Assembly: GCA_946699065.1 (NCBI GenBank)
Contig: CAMPDV010000926.1
Coordinates: 1 to 64,000 of the forward strand
Source of the DNA: Loxodes magnus
Taxonomy: Eukaryota > Ciliophora > Karyorelictea > Loxodida > Loxodidae
Direction of reading: 5' to 3'
Length of the DNA: 64,000 nucleotides
Shown: piece by piece, positions 13,440 through 25,000 of the stretch
Layout: each line of letters opens with the position of its first letter
Numbering within the stretch: position 1 is the stretch's first letter
Notes under the pieces: model-generated
Seen by the model: the letters and a program-made list of their open reading frames with translations, nothing else
What the model was told of the DNA's origin: nothing
Database searches by the model: none
Position numbers and translations under genes: made by a program

Positions 13440-13507
13440 AAAGAGGTGCAAGGAAGTGTAAAGAAGTGTAAAGAAGTGTAAAGAAGTGTAAAGAAGTGTA
13501 AAGAAGT
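13440..13507 (+). repeat. 10-bp tandem repeat (aagaagtgta)
   Basis: About six copies of aagaagtgta, the first ones imperfect. It is a separate array from the purine tract and ends just before the first copy of the 50-bp dispersed motif. Confidence 0.85.
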
Positions 13508-13531
13508 GGTTGAAATTAATGAAAAATGGAA

Positions 13532-13583
13532 AAGTCTTTTTTTGCTCAGCGTTTTACACTACAAGAGATTTTTTTTGATGGAC
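13532..13583 (+). repeat. 50-bp dispersed motif, copy 1
   Basis: The block with core tttttttgctcagcgtttta, then cactacaagaga, eight or more T, and gatggacta. It recurs almost unchanged at 13969-14020 and in degenerate form at 14405-14452. All three copies have the same orientation. Confidence 0.8.
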
Positions 13584-13968
13584 TAGAGGAGGGTTAAAGT
13601 GGATAGGGGGTGGGATGGAATGAATTATGTGTAAAAAAAAATAATTGTATAGGATATTTTTTGAAAAAAGGTAATAAATTTAAGAAAGGGACAAATTTTT
13701 TTGGTTAAATGAAAATAGAGTTAGGAATAAAAAAATTTGAAAATTATTTTTCAAAATATTTTGTGAATGAGCGAGAATAAAATTTTTATTTGAGTGAAAG
13801 GAATCGAAAAATTTTTTGATTTTTGAAAATGAGTAAAAAGTAATTTGGTGATAAGAGTAAGAGAAGGTGAAAGGAAAGATTAATGGAGTGTTTTTGGGAT
13901 GAGTCGGATGTTAGAGGGGAATTTTTTTTAAGAAAATGAGAAGTGTTATAAAGGGAAAAATGGTGAAA

Positions 13969-14020
13969 GCCTTTTTTTGCTCAGCGTTTTACACTGCAAG
14001 AGATTTTTTTTGATGGACTA
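13969..14020 (+). repeat. 50-bp dispersed motif, copy 2
   Basis: Nearly identical to 13532-13583 (actgcaagag instead of actacaagag) and followed directly by a short tandem array of ggactaaaaaattttgga-type units to about 14092. That array repeats the last bases of the motif, so motif and array may share an origin. Confidence 0.8.
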
Positions 14021-14092
14021 AAAATTTTGGATTGGACTAAAAAATTTTGGAATGGACTAAAATATTTTGGAACGGACTAAAAAATTTTGAAA
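14021..14092 (+). repeat. 20-21-bp tandem repeat (ggactaaaaaattttgga)
   Basis: Three to four copies of a unit of about 20 bp built on ggactaaaaaattttgga. It begins with the ggacta that ends the 50-bp motif. Confidence 0.75.
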
Positions 14093-14404
14093 ATAAGGAA
14101 AAGGAATAAAACGTAATTATATTAAATAAAAAAATAATAGAATCATGAATAATAAAAAAATAATTTAGAAAATAGAATAAAGTAAGCTTCGATATAATAA
14201 AAATATTAAAATATTTATAAATTTAATTATTTAGACTTATTGATAAGAAAAACTAAGTTAAAGAAGAATTATCTTATAAAATATTTAGAGAAGTAAAAAT
14301 AATTTGAATATAAGAATAGATAATGATGAAAAGAGATAACTAACTAGATTAAATTAAAAAAAACAAAAAAAGAAATATAATTAAGAGAGAAAGGAAAAGT
14401 GTAG

Positions 14405-14452
14405 AGTTTTTTTTGGAGATTTACACTATAGAAGCTTTTTAGGATGGACTAA
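14405..14452 (+). repeat. 50-bp dispersed motif, degenerate copy 3
   Basis: Shares the T-run, ttacacta and ggatggacta with the two copies upstream, but lacks the gctcagcg core. It lies about 70 bp before the ATG of the next candidate gene. Confidence 0.5.
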
Positions 14453-14523
14453 TCTTGGATGATTTGTTTTTACTTGTTTAAAAAATAATAATAAATTTGT
14501 TATATAATATAATTTAATATAAA

Positions 14524-16000
14524 ATGGCATCTAAAAAATAATAAAAATCTCCAACAAAATCTAATAATTAATCGACATTTCTAACGATTTCTATTGTTAC
14601 AATTGGATAATTAGAAGCTAGAAAAAAAGTTTAAGACTTTAAATAAATAATTTAATCTCTCATGCTAACATTAACTAATTGGTAAATTAATAGGACTCTA
14701 AGCAAGAAATTAAAAAAATGACTATTTCCTTAGAAATTGATAGAAAGATAGATTGGTCAAATCGAATGAAATTTAAGATAAAATTTTTACCAGAGGATCA
14801 GTTAACTGGATCATACCAAGCTCAATTAACTATCAAATTCAGAATAATAAGGAAAAGAAGCCGAACTAAAACTTATTCTATTAGAAAATAAAAACTAAAT
14901 GTTGATAATGCTATAAGTATGGACACAAGGTTAATTAGTGTTAACGATTTAAGAAGAAAAAATCTTAAGTAACTGAAAGAGAAACCTTAAGTCTATTCAT
15001 AATCTTATGCTCGCCAAACAGAAGACTTTGCAAGAAAAAATATTTTTACCATTCTTAGAAACTCCAAAAATATAAAATACATTGAGAGAAACAATATGGA
15101 TTCTAATTACAAGAATTAGGAAGAGGAGAAAATAAAAATGTTATAATAATTTACGAACAAAAAATCATAAAGATTACGATCTCGAGATCTATTGATTACT
15201 ACAAAACTCTATAAACTCTAATTCATGGTAAGCTAAATAAATTTGATGCCACAATAAAATATTATTATATTATCTTAAAGCAAAAAAGGAACAAAAATTT
15301 GAAAGACAACGAAGTAAACGTAAATTAAAGTGTAATGTGAAGAGAATATCAGGATTTTAAAGGAGTTTAATAGTAAAAGAGAATAAAAGAAACGTAAGAA
15401 AACAAGAAGTATTGAAATTATAAAAAATTGCAAAGACAAAAATATTGAAAATTAGATAAATAAAAAAGTAAATAAAAAATAAATCATATAAAGGCAACCT
15501 TATGAAAGAGAAGAGATGAAAAGATGAAGAAAGATATTTTTTTTAAATCTTCATTTAAAAAATTAGAATATTTAATAAGATAAATTGAAAAATAATAAAA
15601 AAAGAATTTTTGAAAAATAAAAGAGATAGTTTAATATAAGTAGTCAGAATATATAAAGAAAAAATAAAATTATGTGTTTCATCTACAAAGAAAATATCAG
15701 CTGTAATGATTGTTTAGTAATTAAAAAAATTTCTTAATAATATTATAAAAATAATAAGCAGCCTAAGAAATAATAGACTTAACAACTAAAAATGATAAAA
15801 CTTGTTAGCCGAAATCATTGTCTTCTAAAATCTTAAGTCCGAGTATTAAGATCAAAAAAAGTTAATAAAGTTACTTATAAAATAACTAATTTATGTAAAA
15901 CTATATAGAAATTATAAAAATAAAATTTAATATATAGATTGGAATTTCAAAAAACATATTGCAAAAATTGCAAAGTATGTAATTAACACCGGGGAAATAT
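14524..16000 (+). CDS. unrecognised basic protein, two frames joined
   Basis: No known family. ATG at 14524 starts a frame (MASKKQQKSPTKSNNQSTFL...) that changes register by the equivalent of 17/26 nt before 14718. After this a frame of mixed composition runs on with no TGA for about 270 codons (14718-15520), where four or five would be expected by chance. Typical parts are FLPEDQLTGSYQAQLTIKFR and SYARQTEDFARKNIF. A GT...AG interval of 26 nt in the first 100 bp would restore the register, but this is not proved. The C-terminal part has possible Cys pairs (YCKNCKVCNQH). The end is not resolved: from about 15980 the sequence becomes an A-rich tract. Confidence 0.4.
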
Positions 16001-16480
16001 GATTAAAAAAAATTAAAATTAAAAAAAAGAGAAAAAATCCAAATAAATGAGAAAAAAATTTATAATAAAAACAATACAAGCTTTAAAAAAATAAATAAAA
16101 TAATGAATAAAAGTAAAAAAAAAATGTCAAAAAGTAAGTTAAAATAAAATGATAATTGATAAATCTGAAAAAAAAAACTAGAAATTAAAAAAAATGATAA
16201 ATCGAAATAAAAAAATAAAAATACCTAACAATCTGTATTTTGAACTAAAAAAAAACATATTTAAAAAGAATAAAAAAAATAAATAAATATTAAGGAATAT
16301 AAATATTAAGTATTAAAAAATAAAATCTAAAAAATAATGATTTCTTAAATACAAAAAAGAGAAAAAAAAAATGAATTAAAAAAGTTATAAGTAGAAGGGA
16401 TAAAATAGGTAAGGAAAGAAGAAAAGTAAGAAAAGAAGTAGAAATTCAGTATTAAAAGAACTTGAGTAGTAAAGAGTAAT
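15980..16480 (+). repeat. A-rich low-complexity tract with a 27-bp direct repeat
   Basis: A-run-rich sequence on the plus strand. Near its end a 27-bp segment beginning gaattaaaaaagttataagt occurs twice, at about 16373 and 16482, roughly 109 bp apart, suggesting a local duplication. Confidence 0.6.
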
Positions 16481-16509
16481 TGAATTAAAAAAGTTATAAG
16501 TAGAAGGGA

Positions 16510-17621
16510 ATCATGTTCGTTATAATTTGGACAAACTTTGCTATATTTTTAATGTTATAACTTAGTTCTGAATTGAAAGATTCTCTTTAATTACCCAATA
16601 TATACATATCAAATTATACCTTATATTTCACTTATAAAGAAAGTAAGCTTGACTACAATATGCGTATTCATTTAAGCTATAATTGGTAATTAGTTAAAAT
16701 AAAATTTAAACTTATTATCTCTTGTTAAGTTCTATTAAATAATCTCTTAAGGAATTACTAGGTACTTTGGTTAAGCTAATTATCTTTACTTTTTTTAATT
16801 GCTTTCTTTATCCTAATCTAACTAATTACATTAAATAGTAAAATAGAGATTTAAAGTTAAGTGCTTGGTTTAGAGTTAATTATCATTATTCTTTATATAC
16901 ATTGCTTATTTATTAGCTTTACTAAATATGCTTGATTACTAATGTAGATACTGTATTAGTCTTAGCCTTTATATGATTATATGCTGAATAAGCTACAGTT
17001 AATTGTAGAATAAGATGAAATTGAGAATTAATCATTTAAGTGTTTTGAGTCTTCTTTATTATACTAAGCATTTCGATGCTTCTACTATATAAACACCTTT
17101 AACTTCCTTTTAATTAATAATTACTTGGCTACATAAACAAAAATAAATTAACTTAAAGAAGCATAGTTTATAGTAGTTAGTATACTAATGCTTAGCCTTA
17201 GTGATTGGTAATTTAACTTAGATAGAAAACGATAGAAGTTAAGATGTAAAGAGTTAAAGAGAGTAAGTATCAAATATAATATAAAGCTAGTGAGTATTAA
17301 ACTAATTTTATATTATAGAGTGATTTAAAATTCTTGTCAGACTTAGTTATTTTTACTACTTCACTTGCATCTTCCTAGTCATTTCTACTTTAATATTACT
17401 AGATCTAGTTATGTCTTTAATTATATCATTTAAGTACTTTAATCTTTATTAATAGTAATTAAAGCTTCTTGTTCTTAAAAGGGTTTAAGATAAAACAAAT
17501 AGAAAGAATGAATTATTAAAGAGAGTCAGTAATAGTTTAAGGGTATGGAGGGTATTACATTCTAGTAAAGATTGATATATAAAGTTATGAAATAATTGCT
17601 TAATTATAAATCAACATTAAA
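16510..17621. other. spacer upstream of the kinase gene
   Basis: AT-rich with nothing recognisable. The last 120 bp (from about 17515, gagagtcagtaatagtttaa and following) are conserved in the paralogous region at 39850-39950, so they probably hold the promoter or 5' UTR of the duplicated gene. Confidence 0.4.
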
Positions 17622-19602
17622 ATGGAGGAAGCCAAATAGATATCTGTAGAAGATATATGATAATTGCTTAAAAATAATGGAGCTAGTAGAGATCCTACTG
17701 CTCCTATAAGATTATGGAGTTATAAAGAGCTTTTTCCTTGCCGAGGAGATTTAAATTGTTTGAAACTTATTGAAGAAAACTCATGAGGAAAAACTTATAA
17801 AATATAAATTGAAGGAGTAGATTAAGTTCTTAGAATATTCTAGTAAATATGGCCTATTGACTAGCAAGAATTAATTGATGACTTTTATAATGAATGTAAG
17901 TCACTTTTGCTAATAATCACAAAAGAGTTACTAAAGAGGAACCTTATATCGAATTATCCAAAATCAAACTTTGTTCAGTTAATTTAAAGAAAACCCATAA
18001 GCCAGATTTATAAAAAAGATAACATTGCTTGGTTAGATTGCCTAAGGAGTTATGGCTATTCACAACGAAGGTTTAATTCATTTAGACATTAAATCACTAA
18101 ATATTTTAATGGATGAAAATGACTCTCCTATAATAGCAGATTTTGTTATCAGTACTTAGCAATAAAGCTCTATAACTTCAAAAATCAGAGGTACCCTTTT
18201 ATGGATGGCGCCTGAATTATTTAATAATAGCGTTTATATTTAAAGTGATATTTGGTCATTAGCTTGTGTCACTATCGAAATTTTTAACGAAGCAATGCCT
18301 TGACCAAATTAAACATCTTTCAGATAAATTTTTTAACTAGTATTTGAGCAAAAATTGCATCCATAATTTTCAGCTGAAATATAGAAAGAGGAAATGCTTG
18401 CAGATCTTTTAACTAAATCATTTAGTTATAATTATTAAGAAAGACCTAGCATTTAAGAATTCAGATATAAGCTAAAGCAAATTAAGTAAAAACTAGCTAC
18501 CAATTTAGATAAATAATCCAAATGTCAAAGTTTAAGTTCAATGAATTGCCATATCTCATAATAGTCCTTTTACTCTAATAGTTTTTCATTTAATAGTTCA
18601 TTTGACGGTAAAATGAATCCAAATGTTTCCTTCTTAAAGGATGCTAATCCACGCTTAATTAAAACTGGAATCTCGTTTTAAGAATAAAAAATTCAAAAAA
18701 GTTAAATTAGAATGGATGAAGAAAGTTCTGTTTATTATACTTAGGATCTTATTTTTCTCGCAGGAGGAAAAATAAACGGAGCCTTTTCTAAAAGCTTTTA
18801 AGTAATTGAGAGAAAATCTTTTTAAGTATTGATTACAGTAGAAATGATATCTCCTAGAAGTGGTCCTGGATTAGTTTAAAGAATAGTAAATAACAATAGA
18901 TATATCTATATTATTTCAGGAAATTTATCTAGTTAATAAGATCAGTAAAAGTGCGAATACTTTGATTTCAATTTACAACAATTTTTTTAACTTGAAGATA
19001 TAGAGTTCCAAGGAAAGAATTAAGGTTGCATATTGGTAGATTAAGACATAGTAATGCTAGGAGGAATCGATAAAGATTACTAAAGACTGGGATAAGTTTA
19101 AGTATATAATACTAATTTAAACGTTTGAGAAAAAGCTAAGATCTGTTTGCCCTAAAGTTCATCAATCAGTATAATAAAAGATTAAGAACAAGGAATAGTT
19201 TACGTATTTGGCGAGTTTCTTTATGGTGTTTACTAGTTGAAGTGAGAAAGAAATAATCCATAATTGATTAAACTATCAAATAAGCCTTATCCAGGATAAC
19301 CTTGCTACTAAAGTCCTATTATTGATAGAAATTAAATATACGTATTTGATAGAGAAAAAATATATATCTATGATGCATAAAAAGATTAATGGAGTTCAAT
19401 TTTATTTGAATAGTCAAAATAATCTATATAGGAGCAATTGGGAGAACCGGAAAAAGAATCCTTTTAGTTTAAATGAGAAAACCTAAATCTTATTAAATTA
19501 TAATCATATTTAAGTGCTTAGATTAATAATTATATAAATAGTATGCTAAAGTTAAAGGTTATAGATTTACATCAATTCTCTATACTTTGCTTCTATGTTT
19601 GA
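17622..19602 (+). CDS. protein kinase-kelch fusion, one frame break
   Basis: The N-terminal part (ATG 17622, MEEAKQISVEDIWQLLKNNG) leads into a kinase N-lobe with a divergent glycine loop (SWGKTYK). The C-lobe is clear: IAQGVMAIHNEGLIHLDIKS, NIL, ADFVIS, WMAPELF and SDIWSLACVTIEIF. Two key motifs deviate: catalytic HRD is HLD (18079) and DFG is DFV (18139); APE is intact. The family is TKL-like. A linker leads into kelch-type blades (FLAGGKIN, IYIISGN, VMLGGID with VYNTNLNVW). Tandem TGA codons at 19600 and 19603 look like the stop. The register shifts between about 17890 and 17935; a 43-nt GT...AG candidate starting gtaagtcac with ttactaa near its end would fix it. The decayed paralogue at 39950 has about 80 more bases here, so a deletion in this copy is the alternative. 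With DFV it may be a pseudokinase. Confidence 0.7.
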
Positions 19603-22016
19603 TGAAGTTATTCAATATTTGACTTAGGTACAGAGTCTCAACCTACTATGGCTCATATCCAGGTAGATAAAACCCTTAAATATAATTTTCGCACTCTTCT
19701 TTCCTTCTGTCCAAGTATTCATAAAAGAATATCTTAAATTTAATTAACTGATTAAGTAAGGTTAATTTTCTTCTCCCATTCTTTTCAAAGAATTTTCTTT
19801 AGGATTTATTGAAGAAGCTTAATGATAATATGTGCTATTATATTACTCTAAGATATATACAAAATTAATTAGTTATAAATAGTTCTTCAGCATCATTTTT
19901 AAGATATTCCTTGAGTAGTTTTAATTTAATTTACTTAGTCACTAAAAAATTTCATAGTTATGTAATGATTATTATTTGTATTCATGCTTTGTTTAGCTTA
20001 AATGCTTTATAATTAATGGTCTTTCTTTTTAAAATTATCAGAGGATAGTTTATTCTCTAAAATTTGAAAATTTTATCTCTTACTATCTTGGTTGGGTTTC
20101 ATTCTTTCGTAAGCTGATTTATAATTAGCTGCTTAATTCTAAACTTTAACCGGTTAATTTATTAGCTTTACATCAGTTTACGTTAATAATATATTGTTAG
20201 CATTAAACATAAAGCAATCTCACATTAATATAGCTCTAATGCTACTAAAATTATAGTAAATAGTTATAAAGCAAGCATCTAATTCCTTTAATATACTTCT
20301 ACTTTAATATTAAGGTTTATACCATTTATTTATTATACTGCCTTTATATCAAAAGCTTTAGATTATATCTAGCCTTAACTTTTGCTTCTTATTTATATAA
20401 ATGAAATCACTATAAAGAGCTACATAGGCACCTGTTTAGTAATAAAGGACTAGAGTAAAAATATTATAAAGCCTATTAAAGTAATACAACTACTACCCTT
20501 AGATAATCTATTTAATTATGGAAATTTATAGAGGCTTTAGGCTAAACTTCTTTATAAATGGTTAGGTAGTTATTTTCTAAGGTTGAGTTAGATTAATAGA
20601 TTAATAAAAGAGTAAGAAGCATTGGTAATAAGCTATTCTAGATACTCTTACTTTATGATAAAATTATATTAGAGAGTTAAAAATCATAAATCAGTACTAA
20701 ACTACTCAGTTCATAAAGCAGTTACTCAGTTTCTTAAGAAAATGATGCTAAATTATAATAAAAGGATTTTAATAATGCTTCTTCTTTTCATAAATGGAAA
20801 GAACTAACGTTAACATTCTAAGTTATTGAATAATAAATGAAACAAATTTAATATGTGAAGATTAATACTTATATAGAGTAAGGACTCTGTAGCTTTAATT
20901 ATTTATTGTCCTTTATTTTCTATAAAATAAAACTTTAATGCACTAAATCTCTTGAATAGCTATGCTTAACTAATTAAATAAAAGGCTTCAAGTTTGATTC
21001 TATAACCTTTAACTTAAGATAATAAAGTTAAAATAAATAGCTTTTGAAACCAATGATAACTATATTAAAGTTAATTTATTAACTAGAGATTCCCTATCTA
21101 ATGAACTAAGCCTTATTAATTCTCTATTAATAGTATAATAAAGGTATATATGAAAATATCTAAATTAAATCATAGTTATTATGCTGTTAGTAGCGTGTTA
21201 CTTCTAAATATCTTTAGGATTAACTAGAGGATGTTTATCATTATGGCTTTGCTTTTTTATATTTATGAATTAAAGCAATTTTATATAAGTTTGAATCTTC
21301 CTTTTTCAATCTTTTACTTACATTATTTCTATTACAATGGACATAGTTAAACTTATAAAAGTATCCTTTTAGATAAAACAAGATATTGTAATATTTTACT
21401 AGAGTAACTACATTAAGAGATATTAATGCAATTAGATTAATACTCAAAGGAAATAACTGGTAACTAAATAAATTTTAGCATTTTGAGTGAAAATATCAAA
21501 GAAGGTTAATCACTCTAAAGAAACTGAGGATAATACTCAATCCTCCAAACCTAGCTGCTATTTTCCTGATAAGCTTTCTATCTAAAGCCTTTTAGTTTTA
21601 ATATGAAAGGGTCTCTTAGTTATAAGCAAATTAAATTAGGAAAAAGATGATATACTCAAATAACGAAAATTGAGAAGTGAGTTATTGAATAGGATAAAAT
21701 TTAGTTATCTCCCTGAAGATGTAAATATACTATTGAAGTTAAATCCTAGAATAACTAATTTGCTAGCAAACTTAAATAGGTTATTAAGAATTAACGAAGA
21801 CTCAGTAAATGAATTCAGGTTGTTTTATCTTAATATAAGGATAATAAATAATCTAATTTCTTAGGAAAAATTTAATCTTATAATGCTTTGTTAAAATCTA
21901 CAATCTCTTAGAAATTAATAAGAGAAAGAGTAATTCCTAGGTTTAGATTTTCTAAGCTCTTTTATTTAATTTTAAATATAATAATTAACTATTTTTTATT
22001 TAGTTTAAGCTATTAA
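19603..22016. other. spacer between kinase and channel genes
   Basis: AT-rich, no family recognised. A 64-codon stretch at 21670-21864 (MRSELLNRIKFSYLPEDVNI...) has a protein-like composition, but its counterpart upstream of the second channel copy (about 43720-43800) is eroded. I therefore do not call it a gene. Conservation with the A' copy becomes strong only just before the channel ATG. Confidence 0.4.
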
Positions 22017-25000
22017 ATGGCTTAAGTTTATGAAGCTGTTGAGAGAAGACTTTCTTAGTTAATTTTAACAAGAGCTGTAGAGGATACTACAGACTGTATA
22101 CAGGGAAATTATTCCTTATAGAGTTCTTAGTAAAGACCAAACTAAGTGATTGCTAATATATACAAGCTATAAAATTCAGTTATAGACTCAGAAAATCATT
22201 GCTAATACCCAGTTTTTAAGACTGATATTAGCGTACTAAAGAAGTATGGACTAGGATTATTTTTATATTTTGATTTCCTAAAATGATTAGCAATCTGTTT
22301 GGCTATTATCTGTGCTAACTCCACATATTTGGTCATATAAAACTATTAAGGGGGTTGATTCAGTGGAATGTCAGCTTAATTTATCGACTATTTTACTATT
22401 GGAAACTTAGATACTGGTTCGAGCAAAGTGCCTTTACATTTTAACGAAATTTTGGTCTATCAAAGATTATCAAAAGTTAAAGGATTTAAACTTTAATGGC
22501 TCGACGACTATATAACGGAAGATTACAAAGAGAAAGAAGAAAAATTACTGGATGAGTCTAAATAAAAGCTTTTTATATATTCAGCAGTAGATTTTGCGAA
22601 TTCTCTTATTTTAATAATTTTCATATATTTTTACAAATTTAGACTCCATAGAATCAAAAGAAAGTACTAAGAAACAGAATTTTCAGTCTAATAATACGCA
22701 GTAGAAATTAACGGTTTACCAACTTCAGGAATTACTTAGAGGGAAGTTCAAGATTTTTTCGAACTCAGATTTGGAGAAGTCTATGAAGTTAGCTTCGCAA
22801 GGAATTTTAAAACTATAATATAGCTTAGTAATGAAAAAGCAAAAATATTACAAAAAATTGCTTAAAATAAAAATAAAGAGAAATAAGTCATAAAATTAGA
22901 TAAAATTGAATCGAAGATAAAGGAATAAAAATAACAGCATTAGAACATTCAGAGCTTCACCATAGAAAAAGTCTTTGTAATATTCTAATATAAAGAATCA
23001 TAGCAATAGTGCCTAAAAGAATATGGCAAAGGATTCTGTTTATAAATACTATAATCTTCTAATTTAAAATGGAACGGAGTTAAATCTTTAGTAGTATAAG
23101 AAGCTGAAATTCCTGAGAATATTATATGGGAAAATTTAGATAAACACAAAAAAATAGTGAGATCATTTTCTCGTGGATATTAGTTATAGCTATATTAATA
23201 GGAGCGGTATTTTTGATAAAGCAACTTAAAGATATAGAGTGAGATATGTTTACAAAACCAGAGTGCTAAGTATATTTTAAAATTGTAGAGGATAAAACTA
23301 CTTTCGATATTTCAAAATTTCCGTTAGAAGTTGCTTCTAAGACTTTTATAAATAACGACATTTGCTATTATTGCTGATGCTTAGAACAAGATTGAAATGA
23401 AATTATTTTTGAAGATACTGAATTATCTTCATTCTGCTAGGATTTCAAAACGAAAGAGTTGTAACTAATTACCTAGAAAACTTCAAATACTATCATAATA
23501 ATAGTCTTAAATACTCTCATCAACTTAATTTTTGCTGTCCTCACGAAGTTCTAAGGAAATTAGACTTTAAGTTAAATGTATAAATCTATTTTGGCTAAAA
23601 TATTCATAGCTTCGTTTATTAATACTGCCTTTATCACTCTAATTGCTAATCTTGATAAATATGAAGATTTTACTAGATATTGATACCTAGACGTTTGAAA
23701 TTCTATTACTTTAACTATATTTGCTTTCATTGTATAACCAACTATTACCAAACTCTTATTATGGCCTTTATAGAAACTATTATAGAACTTAAAGAAAAAG
23801 AAAGCTAAAAATTAGTTGGAACTCAACAGAAGCATGGTTGGACCTGAATTCAATATTTCAATAATGTACTCGGAAATATTAGCCGTACTCTTCACAGTTT
23901 TCGTATACTCAGCGGGAGTTCCTTTTTTAACATACATCGCTTTTATAGTAGTTTTCTTAAATTATTGAATAGATAAAGCCTTGCTATTTAAGCATTATAA
24001 AAAACCTCCTAAAATCTCTCATAGGATTTAAGAAAGCATCTTGAATTTACTCAATTTACTTGTTATCATTCATGCAGTCTTTGCCATATTCATCTATGGA
24101 TGCTCAGATATATTTCCTCAGAAATATGAAACTTGTGTTTCTAGCTATGCCAATTATTTCTATTGGTATAATTTAAAATCAGCTTAGAAAGTAAGGATAC
24201 TATAAAGCGAAGAAACATTAATCTGTTCAGATACATGTAGCTTGGAATATTTGTAACATGATAGTTTAAGTTGCAACTCGCAATGTAATACATAGCAATG
24301 CATGTGGTAAAATTGGAATTGCTGCTATGAAAAATCAGGAAAAAAGTGTGACAAGGAAAAAATGAAAAATTCTGAATGTGATACTGATTGCTTAATATAA
24401 GAATGCAATTATGATAATGGAGATTGCTGCTTTTAAAACTCGAAATGTACAGCTGAGAAGTGAGGAAATGGAATTTGTGATAGTGAATGTAAAATTTCAA
24501 TTTGCTTATTTGATAAAGGAGATTGCTGCTAAGATTGTTAAATGCTTTAATTTGGTAACAATATATGTGATATCTAATGTAACAATGAAATTTGCCAATA
24601 CGATAAAGGTGATTGTGCTACTTGTGATTCAAAATAATTATGTTAAGTGTGAAAACTTGATAACCAATAATGTGATTGAGAATGCTTCAATTCTGAATGC
24701 CAATATGATTTAAATTCCAAAGATTGCTTGGATAAACTTGAAATTAGCTGTAATAACTTAGATCCAAACACGAACGAACCATTATAAGATTCATAAAAAG
24801 TATGTTAATACTAATTTCTGGGAGATGGAAAATGCTAATAATAATGTTTAACTAAAAGTTGTATGCTCGATATATATGATTGCTGCAATTTAAACTTTAC
24901 GAAATGTGACTATACTTAAATAAATAATGGCATATGCGAACCAGAGTGTAACATTCCAGAATGCTATTACGATTAATTTGATTGCTAATATAGTTAGAAT

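Noticed and set aside
23161..23187. Intron explaining the frame change in channel copy A
   Set aside because: The only GT...AG intervals with suitable length would be 11 nt; copy B has one more base here and is open, so a one-base deletion is simpler.
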